DNA from: Bathynomus jamesi
Lineage: Eukaryota; Arthropoda; Malacostraca; Isopoda; Cirolanidae
Length of the DNA: 64,000 bases
Assembly: GCA_023014485.1 (NCBI GenBank)
Contig: JAJOZX010002708.1
Location: forward strand, 186,001 to 250,000
Direction of reading: 5' to 3'
Shown in pieces: positions 1 to 10,937 of the stretch (its first letter is position 1; every line of letters begins with the position of its first letter). Under the pieces are notes generated by a model. The model had not been told where the DNA came from. It did no database searches and saw nothing but the letters and a program-made list of their open reading frames with translations. Position numbers and translations under genes: made by a program.

Positions 1-535
1 TCACTCCACATTTCGTGTGGAAACTTTCTGTGACCGTTGGTCCCTTGCTTACCACCGCGCTAGTTGACTCATACAGTCTGCTGATCAAACATACCAAATC
101 ATCCTCGAAACCGTAAGCCCGCAACACCGCCACCATCGCCTCTCTCCAAACCGAATCAAACGCTTGTTTGAAATCCACAAATACACAGAAGACGTCCCTT
201 CCTAACTCCCACCTCTTTTCCACGATCTGGCTAAAGGTGAAGATCTGGTCGATCGTTCCTCTGCCAGCTCTAAAGCCGGCCTGTTCTTCTGTTAGTATTT
301 CCTCTTCTCTATTGCCAAATCTCCGTTGAATAATCCTGGCTAAAGCTTTGTACGCATGCGGGAGCAAACTTATGGGTCGGTAATTACCGCAATCAGTCAC
401 GTCTCCTTTCTTGTGGATCGGCACAATAACCGCCCGACCCCACTCCTGAGGGAAGACTCCCTCAGTCAGTCCCCTCTGGAACAGCTTTGTGAGCCACTCC
501 ACCGTCGCGTCTCCACCCGCGTCTAACAGCTCCTG
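1..535 (-). pseudogene. LINE reverse transcriptase, N-terminal half
   Basis: Translating the minus strand gives an open frame of about 178 codons with no stop to the edge. It shows the finger motif GNYRPISLL (near 365-390), the AGFRAGRGT block (near 260-280), and the palm A block with FVDFKQAFDSVW (near 145-180). The palm A aspartate (D of VDFKQAFD) is present; the YxDD block would lie beyond the left edge. The enzyme would make cDNA by target-primed reverse transcription in the nucleus. A one-base shift near 533-540 joins it to the KAPGADG linker piece on its 5' side. The frame is continuous inside this segment, so the damage may be recent. Confidence 0.85.
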
Positions 536-2202
536 CACCACTCCATCACTCCATCTGCCCCGGGAGCTTTATCCCTCGCCATCTGTTGTATGCTGCTTCT
601 CACCTCCACTTGCAACACTTCTGGTGTATCTATCCGCTCTGCATTCTGTCTCTGCAGCTCCAGGAAGTTTAGAAGACTAAATCCTCCTCTGGTCCTCTGT
701 AAAGCCTCTGGTAGTGTCTCTTCCACACTTCTCTCACCTTCTCCTCGTTTGAAACCTTTTCACCATCCGCATTTCTTACTGCTACTGATTGGTGGTCCAC
801 TCTCTCGTCAGCTCTTTAACTGTTTTGTATAGGGCCTTCGAATTACCAGTTCTAAAGCTGCTTTCACATTTCTCGCATTTTTCTCTGATCCAGGTCTCCT
901 TCGCCATCCCACATCCCCTCTCTACTTCTCTACACAATTGTCTATATCGGTTTTTATTTTCCTCCGTAGGGTTGTTATTTTTCCTTTTCTTGGCTTCTCT
1001 CCTTTCGTCGCACTTCCTCAGTACTTCCTCCGTCATCCAACCTTGTTTTAGTTTCCTGCTCTTACCCAGTAATTGCTCCGCCACTTGTTTCAGGTGATCT
1101 CTGCCCTTACTCCATAACCCATCTATATCTTCGTTTTCGTACATAAGGACTGCAAATCTCCCGCCGATCGTTACCTGAAACTCATCTCTAATTTCGCTAT
1201 TCTTTAGCTTTTCTACATTATACCGTGTTCTCTCATTTGTTGACTTCCTTGCCATGTAGAACTTAACTTTGATATTGGATAGGAGCATCTCATGATCTGT
1301 CCCGAAATCCGCACCTCTCATCACTCTCATATTGCTTATCGCCGATCTCCAGCGTTTATTGACTAACAAGTAGTCTATGCAGCTCCTATGTACTCCCCAT
1401 CAGGGTGTGACCATGTGTACTTATGGCTTTCTCTATGTTGAAAGTAGGAGTTTGCTATACACAGCTGTTTTGCTTTACAGAAGTCTAACATCCATTCTCC
1501 TTTCTCATTTCTATCTCCTATCCCAAATTTTCGCATAAGTTCCTCATATCCAACATTATCACTTTCAAGCTTACTGTTGAAGTCACCATTCACCAATAGG
1601 AGGTCTCTTCCGTTTGTGCGATCTATTTCGTCGTTCAACTGTTGATAAAACTCTTCCATCTCCGCATCTGCATGTCCTGCGTCCGGCGCATACATCTGGA
1701 TAATTTTCGCATTTATATGATGTCCACGCAATGTTACAGATACCACTCTTGACGACACTGCTCTGTGTTCTATGTAAGCTTTCTGTGCCTCTTTATTCAG
1801 CATCAGTGCAACACCCTCACTGTGGACATTATCGGCTCTTCCTGAGTATAAAACTCGGATCCCCTCCGACATCAACTCACCCTCACCCGTCCAGTGCGTC
1901 TCCGATACCACCAGGACATCCCACCTGTAACGGTTTATTTCTTCCAGCGTACAACGTACTCTACCCGGTGAGAACCAGGATCTTACAGTCACGGACGCCA
2001 CCGTTGACCCTCTCTTTGCCGACCACCGAAGAACCTGCGGCACATCGGTTCTCCCGGACGCGGTAACTCTAATCATATCATCAGGTGTCGGACTTATCAT
2101 CATTATGAAGGTTTCTTGGCTAATAAGGCAACCGGCAAGCCACTCCTCTGCTGCCTGTTTGGTCCAAGGCTCCTTATTGGGTATTCGGAGCAGCCCTCCC
2201 AT
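523..2202 (-). pseudogene. LINE AP-like endonuclease and linker
   Basis: The endonuclease domain would nick genomic DNA to prime reverse transcription. Motifs in order on the minus strand are RWDVLVVSETHW (metal-binding E), QMYAPD (Y), LLLVNGDFNSKL (D and N) and, after a frameshift near 1372, GADFGTDHEML (the usual SDH is TDH here). The last piece (782-1369) continues with a lysine- and glutamate-rich linker. A further piece (523-726) carries the KAPGADG signature that precedes RT. The three pieces are in different frames, so the protein is broken. Catalytic residues are otherwise conserved. Long plus-strand frames here are antisense shadows. Confidence 0.85.
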
Positions 2203-2338
2203 TTACATGCTGAGGGTGTTCCCTCATCCGCCACCGGAGGGACGCGCCTGGTAGGAGTTGTCTCTCCCGCAGGCATAAAAACAGACTGGGTGTAAAAACG
2301 AATAATTACCCTGTGTTGCGCTAAGGTGAACAATCAAA

Positions 2339-2479
2339 ATGAATCAACAGTTCACAATCGCTGAATACGCTGATATCCATTTCATTTATGGATTCTGTGA
2401 TGGTACCAGCAGAGCGGCAGTTGAGGAATATCGAAGACGTTTTCCGAACCGCCGAATACAGAACAGGCAAGTGTTTAGT

Positions 2480-2513
<34 letters not shown>

Positions 2514-3350
2514 AGAGATTAAGGGAAACAGTGACAACTGTTTCAAGTAACCAAGAACATGTAGCACGACGGCCAGTTGCTGTGGAGGAGCGCATATTGG
2601 ACCTAGTACAACGTAACCCAACTACCAGTGTTCGAAGGATTTCTAGACGAATTGGTGAATCCGCATCGCGTGTATGGCGAACCATACATGATGAGGGTTT
2701 GTATCCCTATTATTTACAACGTGTACAAGCTCTTCAACCGGATGATTATGATAAACGTGTTCCATTTTGCCAGTGGATGGTTATGCATCGCCAAATTCTT
2801 AATCGCATACTGTTTAGTGATGAAGCACAATTCATTCGGGATGAAATTAACAATAGACGAAATTCCCACTTGTGGTCCGCCGATAATCCCCATGGTATCG
2901 TTGAAGAAAACTTTCAACACCGATTCTCGGTGAATGTTTGGTGCGGTGTAATTGGAGATCAGCTGATTGGACCGTTCGTTTGGGAACAACGATTAACTAC
3001 TGATATTTATATGAACTTCCTGATGAACGAATTGCCGCTTTTGATGGAGGACGTGCCCTTGGAGACAAGGCGCAGGATGTTCTTTCAGCACGATGGGGCG
3101 CCACCACATTTTAGTCGTCATGTTACGGATTACTTGAATCAGCGGTACGAGAATCGTTGGATTGGTTGTACTGGTCCAATATCGTGGTCCCCGAGATCTC
3201 CGGACCTAACCCCGTTAGATTTCTTTTTATGGAACCTTATGAAAGAGATGGTCTACAAGACCAAAGTGTAAACGAGAGAGGAACTCTTGCGACAGATTAT
3301 GGATGATTCAATGGGCAGTGGACTCTTGTTTGGAGCGAGCAAGGCTGTGC
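2339..3350 (+). pseudogene. Mariner-like DD41D transposase (rosa-type)
   Basis: A 310-codon frame from ATG 2339 encodes an IS630/Tc1/mariner transposase. An N-terminal helix-turn-helix region (RRISRRIGES) is followed by the triad: D in ILFSDEAQF, D in FFQHDGAPPHF, D in SPDLTPLDFFLW. I count 41 residues between the second and third D, the spacing of the DD41D (rosa) group. A TAA at 3269-3271 ends it early. Downstream the family tail continues (TREELLRQIMDDS) and, after a one-base shift, ends with CIENRGGHFGHL near 3395. An (AC)16 tract inside the frame adds a Thr-His run. I cannot find a left terminal repeat; the right end may be the ACACCCTG near 3570. Probably inactive. Confidence 0.88.
2481..2512. 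repeat. (AC)16 microsatellite inside a transposase frame
   Basis: Sixteen uninterrupted AC units encode an in-frame Thr-His run between the two N-terminal DNA-binding segments of the DD41D transposase. The family motif QRLRET resumes right after it in the correct frame. Confidence 0.97.
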
Positions 3351-3575
3351 ATTGAAAACCGAGGCGGACATTTTGGACATTTATAAGGTGTATCTCATAA
3401 AATGTAGCAATAAATACAGCAGATTAATACTCTCGTTTATTTTTTTACGTGCACCTTAAAATGTCCGTAGCTTCGCAACGGTTGAAAATAGCACCCATGT
3501 TGTATTAACTTTTTTACTCTATATCATCCCCCTAAATCACCCCCCAAAGCATGACAGACCGGTTGTGAAACACCC

Positions 3576-3623
<48 letters not shown>

Positions 3624-3626
3624 ATA
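3576..3626. repeat. (TG)n(TA)n microsatellite
   Basis: Short TG run followed by TA repeats, placed directly after the ACACCCTG that may be the right end of the DD41D element. Confidence 0.95.
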
Positions 3627-4070
3627 CCCCAGGCTAGTATTTTATGGTTAAATATTTATACGAAGTCAGATGTGCTAAGATATAATAAAACATCAACTGA
3701 TTTATGGTCCTTTTATCTTTCATGTAACCACGGGGAGTATCTAGGAAGTCTGTGTCTTGCGGGGGGTTTCAGGAGAATTCACTCCCGGTAAAGTGACTCC
3801 TTTTATTTTCGCTCCCGGTAAATTCACTCCCCATGTAATTTACTCCTGGTAAATTCAGTCCCTCTGCCAGTTTATTAAGATAGATATATTTTTTGATTTC
3901 TGTATAAGGGTTTAATGGTTTAAGCCCCAAAGCCACAACCTTTACCTTCGTTTTATTGATATATAATCACCATTAAAAATTAAATTTATTTGAATAAGTC
4001 TCACGTTGTTAAAAAAGCTAAGAACGGATGTCATAAAAATTGATGCAAAGGAATGAGCGAAAAATAAAAA
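3627..4070. other. Unassigned, short CTCCCGGTAAA repeats
   Basis: No gene seen. Between about 3770 and 3865 the motif CTCCYGGTAAA recurs three times at about 32-bp spacing, interleaved with looser CACTCC motifs. The rest is AT-rich with no recognisable element. Confidence 0.6.
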
Positions 4071-4074
4071 ATTA

Positions 4075-4990
4075 TTAAAAGTGATGCAAGTTATGAGCTA
4101 TTCCTCGTAAAGAGCCTATCTTGTTATCTGGATTATATCTATCAATAAGAGGATGCAGCCGTTTGTTCACATCTTTATACTTCTTATCGTTGTTGTCGTC
4201 CCGATCAAAGTGGGGTTTTTTCATTTGTACCAAACATTCTTCTTTCTTCAAAGTTGAAATTAGTTTCCAAATGTTGTGATGCACGTTCGTCACTGAGCTT
4301 TGAAGAGAATTATGATATCCTTCCAAACTGTTGTTGGTACGAGGAATATCTTGCTCTCTTCTGTTACGGACATTTCGAGTGTCAATTGGAAATGCTGGAG
4401 TAACTCTTCGTATTCGATTACCTCGACCTCTTTCACATCCACTATAGAACGTTTCAAAATAAGAAATTAGTTCTTGAGGGAGATCATCGTCATCGACAAA
4501 TTCCTCGGAACCATCAATTAGATCAGCGATTGAAAGAAATGCAAGAGATGAAAAGCATCTTACCTTCAAGTTAAACTCATTATCTCGATGATATTTTTCT
4601 TTCAAATCAATATCAGCTACTTTCCGATAAATATTCTGAGATAGGTTAAACAGACCAAGATGAAACAAAAGCATTTGGAAAGGCTGATAAGAAGCTGTTG
4701 ATGGAAGATTTTTCAAAGTCGATCATGAAAGATTCACGGTTCAATCCTGGACTTAGTTCTAATAACTTGTAAAAAGTCGATTGTAAGTCTCTTGTCTTGT
4801 TTGGAAGAAGTGCAAATAATCTTGTAACACTAAATGACCCTACCTGAACATGAAGAATGTATAACTGATAAAATATATTTGGGCAGCATTTAAAACTTCA
4901 ATCACCTGCCCAACGTCTGGTATGCTCTAAGTCATCCTGGACTTAGGTCTATAATTTTGCATGGCTTAAATTTTCAGCAAAAGGCACCAA
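4075..4990 (-). pseudogene. MULE-type transposase fragment (C-terminal half)
   Basis: The minus strand encodes parts of a Mutator-like (MULE) transposase of the kind linked to FLYWCH zinc fingers. Upstream pieces in other frames read RLFALLPNKTRDLQSTFY and FMIDFEKSSINSF, then GLFNLSQNIYRKV in the main frame, then RTNNSLEGYHNSLQSSV (the N-S-EGYH helix typical of the family). The D of MIDFE and the CxxHLSQN-like block belong to the DDE region; the expected Cys/His pair there is disturbed by a frameshift near 4660. The 213-codon frame at 4075-4716 ends at a natural-looking stop. No terminal repeats were found. Inactive remnant. Confidence 0.8.
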
Positions 4991-5078
4991 ATAAAGGCTG
5001 AGCCTACTGGCATTTAAAAAAAATTTTTTGGCATGACCCTAATATATATATATATATCAAATCAATATATATAAATAA

Positions 5079-5169
5079 CAAGTTTCGATATTTCGCGTAT
5101 CATCTTTCAGCTGTACAATGACAACAACATTGTACAGCTGAAAGATGATACGTGAAGTATCGAAACTTG
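5079..5169. repeat. 42-bp inverted repeat with 7-base loop
   Basis: Arms 5079-5120 and 5128-5169 match with two mismatches around the loop ACAACAA. The core CAGCTGTACAATG faces its complement. TA-rich sequence lies to the left. It would form a long hairpin; it may be a fold-back mini-element. Confidence 0.95.
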
Positions 5170-5277
5170 TACTGTGAATATCAATAAAATTTCAGAGACG
5201 TCAACCTTGAAGTATGAAAATCCGTAAGATTTTTGCCCAATTTTTGCCTGTGCCTGATTTTGATAACTGGATAACTG

Positions 5278-5403
5278 GAAACATATCCCACATAAGGGGA
5301 AACATATCCCACATAAGGGGAAACATATCCCACATAAGGGGAAACATATCCCACATAAGGGGAAACATATCCCACATAAGGGGAAACATATCCCACATAA
5401 GGG
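5278..5403. repeat. Six 21-bp tandem repeats
   Basis: Unit GAAACATATCCCACATAAGGG repeated six times without change. Because 21 is divisible by three, several frames stay open through it and produce artefact ORFs. Confidence 0.97.
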
Positions 5404-5687
5404 AGTTTGAGACTTAAAATCCGTGAGTCTCACGGAAAATCGTGAGAGTTGACACGTCTGATAAATTGTTCTCTCATGCAGTGTTTTTTACTGAAAACGT
5501 GTTTCTTACGTTAAATTCACAATAATATCAGTTTATTTTTCGTTTAAAGGCTTTTACATGAATCATTTCGTAAAACAAAAATTTAAAGATTTTTCATGGA
5601 TCACTCATGGAATTAAAACATAAGAATCGCCTTTTCATAATGCATCATACAAATTAAGATTAATTCCTCATAACATCACAAACTTAC

Positions 5688-5880
5688 CTGTGATAATGGT
5701 CGCTCGCAGTCGTAAGAACATAGTTTGATTCCTTCAATCGTTTTTACTTCTGTAGCTGAATTCGTGTAACAACTCCTTCCTACGTGTTTGTAATGCGATT
5801 TTTCATCATTTTCCAATTCTCTCTGAAGGCCCGAACGTTTGACGTCTGTGGTGAATGTCTTCAAATAAGGAGTTTGTTTA
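5688..5880 (-). other. Possible unassigned exon
   Basis: A minus-strand open segment of about 64 codons ends exactly at CAG followed by GTAAGT, a strong splice donor. It contains five cysteines or so spaced as C, C and C (GRSCYTNS, IKLCSYDCERPL) and is not low-complexity. I see no convincing acceptor with a pyrimidine tract and do not recognise the protein. It could be a chance frame or part of an old element. Confidence 0.25.
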
Positions 5881-6513
5881 CCTTCTCATTCGTGTAAAGT
5901 TTGTTACAATTAAATGATATAAACTTTTAATTGCACTCCATTATTTTATATTGAGGTAAATCACTATTGTTTTTGTATTGTTGATGTTCCTTTGAAGAAT
6001 GCGAAGTAATCGGAAATACTACAAAAATTCAAACATTTGTATATAAATTGTAATTAAAGAATGAATACAATTTGTGTAAATGAATATTTTCAAGCTTGTA
6101 AATTACTTTTTTCATAGTGAAAAGAGTCTAAATCTTTTTCTTGCTAATGGCGTCAGTGTCTAGTTAGAGACATAATTAAATAAGTTATGAATCTTTAAAA
6201 ACATCGAAAACAAGACGAAGATCGTTTCAGTACACAACTTTGACGAATTAGCATTAAAAAAGTTATTGAAAGACTAAACAATTTCAAAGGCAAACATCTG
6301 CCCTTAAATATTCGTTTATTCGTGTTAAAAAATGCCCTTCACACGTTTCGACATGAATAAACAAAATGTCAAAATGTCAGAGAATTTCTTTCAATTGTTT
6401 GAAAACGTTTTGACACGTAATAAATAATTATAATTTCATTTTTAAGGCGAGATTCTCCCGCATTACTTTCCTTATCCTCTTCTTACTCCTGACAAAGTCT
6501 CAAATCACTTATG

Positions 6514-6563
6514 CTCTCTCTCTCTCTCTCTCTTCTCCTCTCTCTCTCTCTCTCTCTCTCTCT
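6514..6563. repeat. (CT)n microsatellite
   Basis: About 50 bases of CT with a single interruption. Confidence 0.97.
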
Positions 6564-7096
6564 GTAGAAATACAAAATTTTCTAATGAAAAATAAACTAA
6601 ATGAAAATGCTATCACTATTTCTTTTTTCTCTTCTTTCTCTTGGATGGCTGGGTACACGTGACGAGTAAGGGTATGGTGTCGAAAATCTGATTTCCGTTT
6701 TCAATTCCTGTTTCAACCCCTTTCCTGTAGAAGCATCTTACCATTTTGCTGGCAGTGACCCACACGAATGCGAGGGAGAGGAGCCTTACTTCTATTTCCG
6801 CGTGATGGCTTTCCGCGTACATGGGTGTAGGCATGGAGACTTTGACCTTTTCCGCTCTTTTAATCCTTTTGGTGCTAGCCTGGAATGGGTCATGGGGTCT
6901 TTGATGGCCCAATACTTCAGTAAATATGGCTGTAAATATTTTGTATAAAATCAAAACCATGTGCTCGAGGTTTTTGTAACGATACCAAGTAGTTGATATA
7001 CGATAAGCACAAATATATTATTATGCTTATTTTATACAATGGTGCTATCTAGTGTATGATTTCTATGTATGCGTAGTATTGGGTGTACTTACTGTA

Positions 7097-7170
7097 CCTT
7101 GGAGAAGAATACTTTTGTGTAGTGCTCACGTTGTTCTAACAACAACAACAACAACAACTCTTCTCCAAGG
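7097..7170. repeat. Inverted CCTTGGAGAAGA pair around (CAA)n
   Basis: CCTTGGAGAAGA on the left and TCTTCTCCAAGG on the right form a 12-bp stem. The interior ends with a (CAA)n run at about 7141-7159. Possibly a tiny inverted-repeat element. Confidence 0.75.
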
Positions 7171-9061
7171 TAATTAACATACCGTTTTATGGTTGCAAAA
7201 TTAAATGTAAAAAGGCCGCATTTAGATTCCATTTAGATTCATTTAAAGTCCGTAGAGAGGAATGGCGAGTTTATCATCAAATGTGACAACTTTTATTTTG
7301 TCTTTTGTAAAAACATGTTGACGATATTTATTCGTGTTTAATTCTCGTGAAAATATTTAGTTTTCCAATTCGTACTTAAATGGGGCTTCAAAGGGTTAAG
7401 AGCCACCACCTCCATTTTGTTTACTTCCTACTTTTCCTCTTATAAACAAACTACGTCCATGAAACACTTTTGAATTAAAAAAAAATTCGGGAAATGAAAC
7501 CCAACCTCAGAGAATCTAGTGTATTTTGAAAAGCGATAGTCTCTTTCCCACGCGAATGATGGCTTCTCTTTTGAATATCTGCTGTCGAAGGAAACGAGAA
7601 AATATTCGCGGCAATTGAGTTTTGCGTCTCTGTGAAATGAAATGTGCCACGACGGTATTTGAAGGTAGATTTACGGCTTCTGTTTTGTTGAAATTGATGA
7701 TTTTGCAATTTATAATGGAAGATTCTTATTCGCGTGACAACTGTTTTGCAGAAAGGATAAAATGAGATTTTTTTTCAAAGAATTTGGTCACGGACCAATT
7801 TATTTTTATTTGGCGGAAAATGAGAACAAAGTATATTGTTCAGTTTCAGTCCCATTATACGGATAAATTGATACTTTTTACATGCTGAAACGGAACATTC
7901 GCTCAATTATATAATTTTACAAAAATTGCTGAAATGGATGCGTCTTCCGTGACTGAAGTAATTTTAAAAATGTATTACCTAAATCTTATAATATGAAAGG
8001 ACTTACATGAACTTCTTATAGAAATCTAAATTAAATGAGCAACTGGAAAAATTACTAGAATAGCCGATTTTACGTGCAAGGTCTGTGTTTAGGTTATAAA
8101 CAGAACGTGCTATCTACAACTAATTAACCAACGACAAACATATGATTTACGGACTTATGGTATTTTAGAGTGTTTTGCTTTTGAATTAGTCTCGTTTTAA
8201 TCAATTCATGTCGAATGAAAGCATATAGGTCTGGAGAATGACTGATTAAGCACTTCTGGAACCCTGGTTGCAGGCCAGGCCCATACATCAACAGGGTGTT
8301 TTATTAGATGGGCAACGATTTAGGATGTTGGAAAGACTGGCCTGGTATTCAGAAAAACATCTCAATTCTGCAGAAATTGTTCCATCACGGATCAGGGTGT
8401 TCTGAAGCAAATTCCAAGAAGCTGATGCTACGAATCACATCTTCAAAACCATCACTCAGTAGATACAACAAAAGAGGTTACAGGTTCTTTCTGGGGTAAA
8501 CAGAATCCCTAACATATTTGAGAATAACTTAATGGTCATTTGGAAAGAAGACCTTCTCCAATATTTATGGCGGCTTTATAGGTCATTCTAAACACACTAG
8601 ACTTTGACGACACTTTCTGTATCAGAGTTTAGTTGCATCTAAAATATATAATTCAACGTCCATTATTCATTGAGTTTGTTTATACATTTGAATTGAAACG
8701 TATAATCAATCTACTAATAAGGCAATTATGATTTCGTTTTTGCAACTAAAATGTATAAGCAAACTCATAATAAATGTGTTAAATTATATATATATTTGAA
8801 ATACTACTAAAACGAGACACACAACGTGTAATTAAATGTCTAATAGGTTTCAGAGTGAAGAAAATTTAATTGAATTTGTCAATCTTCACCATGACATGAT
8901 ACAAATCATGACTCTCCTATGCCAAGCCTCATCCAAAGGCATTATTGAAGCATTTGTAAAGTCTCTTCAATATTATTTTGTCAACATCGTTAACATCCTA
9001 AAATACACGTTGTGTATGTTGTTAAAAACAAAGCTGAATTCCTCAATTTATTCCCATAAAC

Positions 9062-9258
9062 CAATGGTTCCCAACCTTTTTTAGGCCAACGCCCCCTTAT
9101 GTCCATCAATATTTGCTGGTGCCCCATCATAAAGATAATAATATAACAGGATAAGTGATTATTAATAGAAGGTAGCAATTTAACAGTTTCCTAGCGCCCC
9201 CCCCTAAGATTCTCAAACGCCCACTGGGGAGCGGTGGCGCCCACGTTGGGAACCACTG
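9062..9258. mobile_element. 197-bp hAT MITE
   Basis: The left end CAATGGTTCCCAACCTTTTT and the right end (complement CAGTGGTTCCCAACGTGGGC) form terminal inverted repeats of the hAT type. The flanks 9054-9061 (CCATAAAC) and 9259-9266 (CCCTAAAC) are an 8-bp target duplication with one mismatch, as expected for hAT. The interior has no coding capacity. It would depend on a hAT transposase elsewhere. Confidence 0.88.
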
Positions 9259-9344
9259 CCCTAAACCAATTATCGGCTTTTACGGATTGTAGTTTTCTAT
9301 GAAACCTTTTGAACACACAGAACTTTATCGTTTTTATCGTCTCT

Positions 9345-9420
9345 GCAGCTCAGTGGAAAACACCGTTTCCTTATAGGCCTACGCGAAGTGGGGACACTGA
9401 GGTCGAAGGTTTGAACCTCA
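9345..9420 (+). repeat. tRNA-derived SINE head (degenerate)
   Basis: CAGCTCAGTGG near 9346 resembles the pol III A box (TAGCTCAGTGG) and GGTTTGAACCT at 9408-9418 resembles the B box. The boxes are about 62 bases apart, wider than in a normal tRNA. An (ATAATA)-like tail follows. Read as a SINE head or tRNA relic rather than a working tRNA. Confidence 0.4.
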
Positions 9421-9429
9421 ATAAATAAT

Positions 9430-10410
9430 AATGCTGGTAATAATGATTCGAGAGTTAAAACAATGGGCCGCATTAGTTGGCCTGAGCTCTATGCCATTTT
9501 CTTGCCCTCCTAACTGATTATATTATTTCCATAAACGGAACAACATTCGATTCGTTTAGAATTCTTAATTGAAACGGTTTATGAACGTTGGCTGAATAAC
9601 ACTGTACCATTTTCATTTATTTTACATTTTATGATCAAGAAATGCATGGTTTCACGCAGAAAAGATCCTGAAATAGTTTTGCTTCTAATGATAAAATCCT
9701 TCCTTGATGAATTTTTGGCTATATTTTACCCTTCGAAGACGCATGAACTATTTCTTTCAACAATACATTTGCCATCGATAAAGTATGCTTATTACGTATT
9801 AATATGTAGCTGTTTGTATTATTGTCTTTATCTCCCTTATTAAGTTAGCTCTCGTTTTTAGCTATGAAGAAATTTATGAAATATCCCCTTCTTTTCTGCT
9901 TCTCAAACCTTGATGGGTGAGACACAATAGGCTGTAGGGAATTTTCAGGAGTAATGTTCTTTACCCAAAAGTTGAGAAGCATTTTTTTAACAGAAAATTC
10001 CATTTTGAAGAGATTTATTTCATTGTAATTTAAATAAATATTTTAAAATATATAAAATATATTTTCAATTAAATTTTTTTTTTATTGACCAGAAAATTTT
10101 GAAAAAAATGTGGATCATTTCAAAATTTGTTTTAGTTTCTGCGTCTGAATTAGTTGGGTTGACTTTTCAAATAAAAATTCAAACCAATAAATTGAATCTT
10201 TCTTTACGTTACAAATGTTATTAAATTTTGAAAAAATAATTTCATATTACCTCATCACTTCATCAACCTAATTACAAATCATTTTCTCCTTATTTAAGTC
10301 TACTAAAAATATATTATACCAAATAAGTAAAAGGTTATTAAATTTCAAAACTGAAAAAAAATTTAAATTATTTTGGGAATATGTATATGTATATGTATAT
10401 GTATGTATGT
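9430..10410. other. Unassigned AT-rich stretch
   Basis: No gene or element recognised between the SINE-like head and the hAT. A short (ATGTAT)n tract at about 10381-10410 directly abuts the hAT left end and blurs its target duplication. Confidence 0.6.
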
Positions 10411-10937
10411 TAGTGATGGGCAGTATCTAGATACATGTATCGCCGATACGTATCGATCGATACTTTTGTATCGGTATCGGTATCACTTTAGCTACTTGAC
10501 AAAAGTATCGATTTATCGTTATCGCTAAGGTCAATTTTCTTAAATGTATCGAAAAAAATCGATACTTCGATACATCGATACATTAATAAGAATTTTGAAA
10601 TATTTAAATAGATGTTATAATATGACACTACTGAGTTATATTTATGAATATACATAAATAATAATATTATTAAATATTTATTTAATGACAGTACTACTCT
10701 ACTGGTCACGTCACACAGTACGGCGCAACGTTTAAACACGTTTGTACTTGTGTTATTGAGATTAATTAACCATAATATAGAAACGCTCATTGGTGTTGCA
10801 ACACTATTGGCCACGCCCACTCGGTGTTGAGTTTAAACAGGTTCATACTTGTAACGCAGCGATTCCTCTTGGTCCCCCGAGGCATTTCTTATCAATCAGT
10901 CACTCATTAAGTAGACGTCACGCCGAGTAGTTGTGTA

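Larger units (their letters stand above)
1..2300 (-). mobile_element. LINE retrotransposon, endonuclease plus RT, runs off left edge
   Basis: A non-LTR retrotransposon reads right to left. Its order is a proline-rich leader (about 2103-2300), an AP-type endonuclease (EEP), a linker, and reverse transcriptase to the window edge. The endonuclease style (SETHWTGEGE, NGDFN) is that of the RTE/Proto2-like group often misannotated in animals as craniofacial development protein 2; I assign the clade only loosely. At least two frameshifts (near 1372 and 535) and a break near 730-780 make it non-functional. The 3' half lies outside the window. On its 5' side it abuts the DD41D transposase region, so that element may have truncated it. 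Confidence 0.85.
5890..9060. other. Long unassigned AT-rich stretch
   Basis: No gene or element recognised. A (CT)n microsatellite lies at 6514-6563. A minus-strand frame of 114 codons (6616-6960) and another of 77 codons (7475-7708) are open but match nothing I know and have no clear splice or start context. Inverted copies of CCTTGGAGAAGA flank a (CAA)n run at about 7097-7170. An ACAGGGTGT motif at about 8294 resembles Tc1/mariner-type ends but has no partner that I can see. Confidence 0.6.

Noticed and set aside
5278..5403. Regular 21-bp repeats that could suggest a CRISPR-like array
   Set aside because: Units are directly adjacent with no spacers, and the DNA is eukaryotic.
6616..6960. 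114-codon minus-strand frame as a host gene
   Set aside because: No recognisable domain, no start or splice context, and the end is a CT/AG-rich Lys-Arg run.
9345..9420. A functional tRNA gene
   Set aside because: A and B boxes are too far apart and no cloverleaf or anticodon arm can be drawn.
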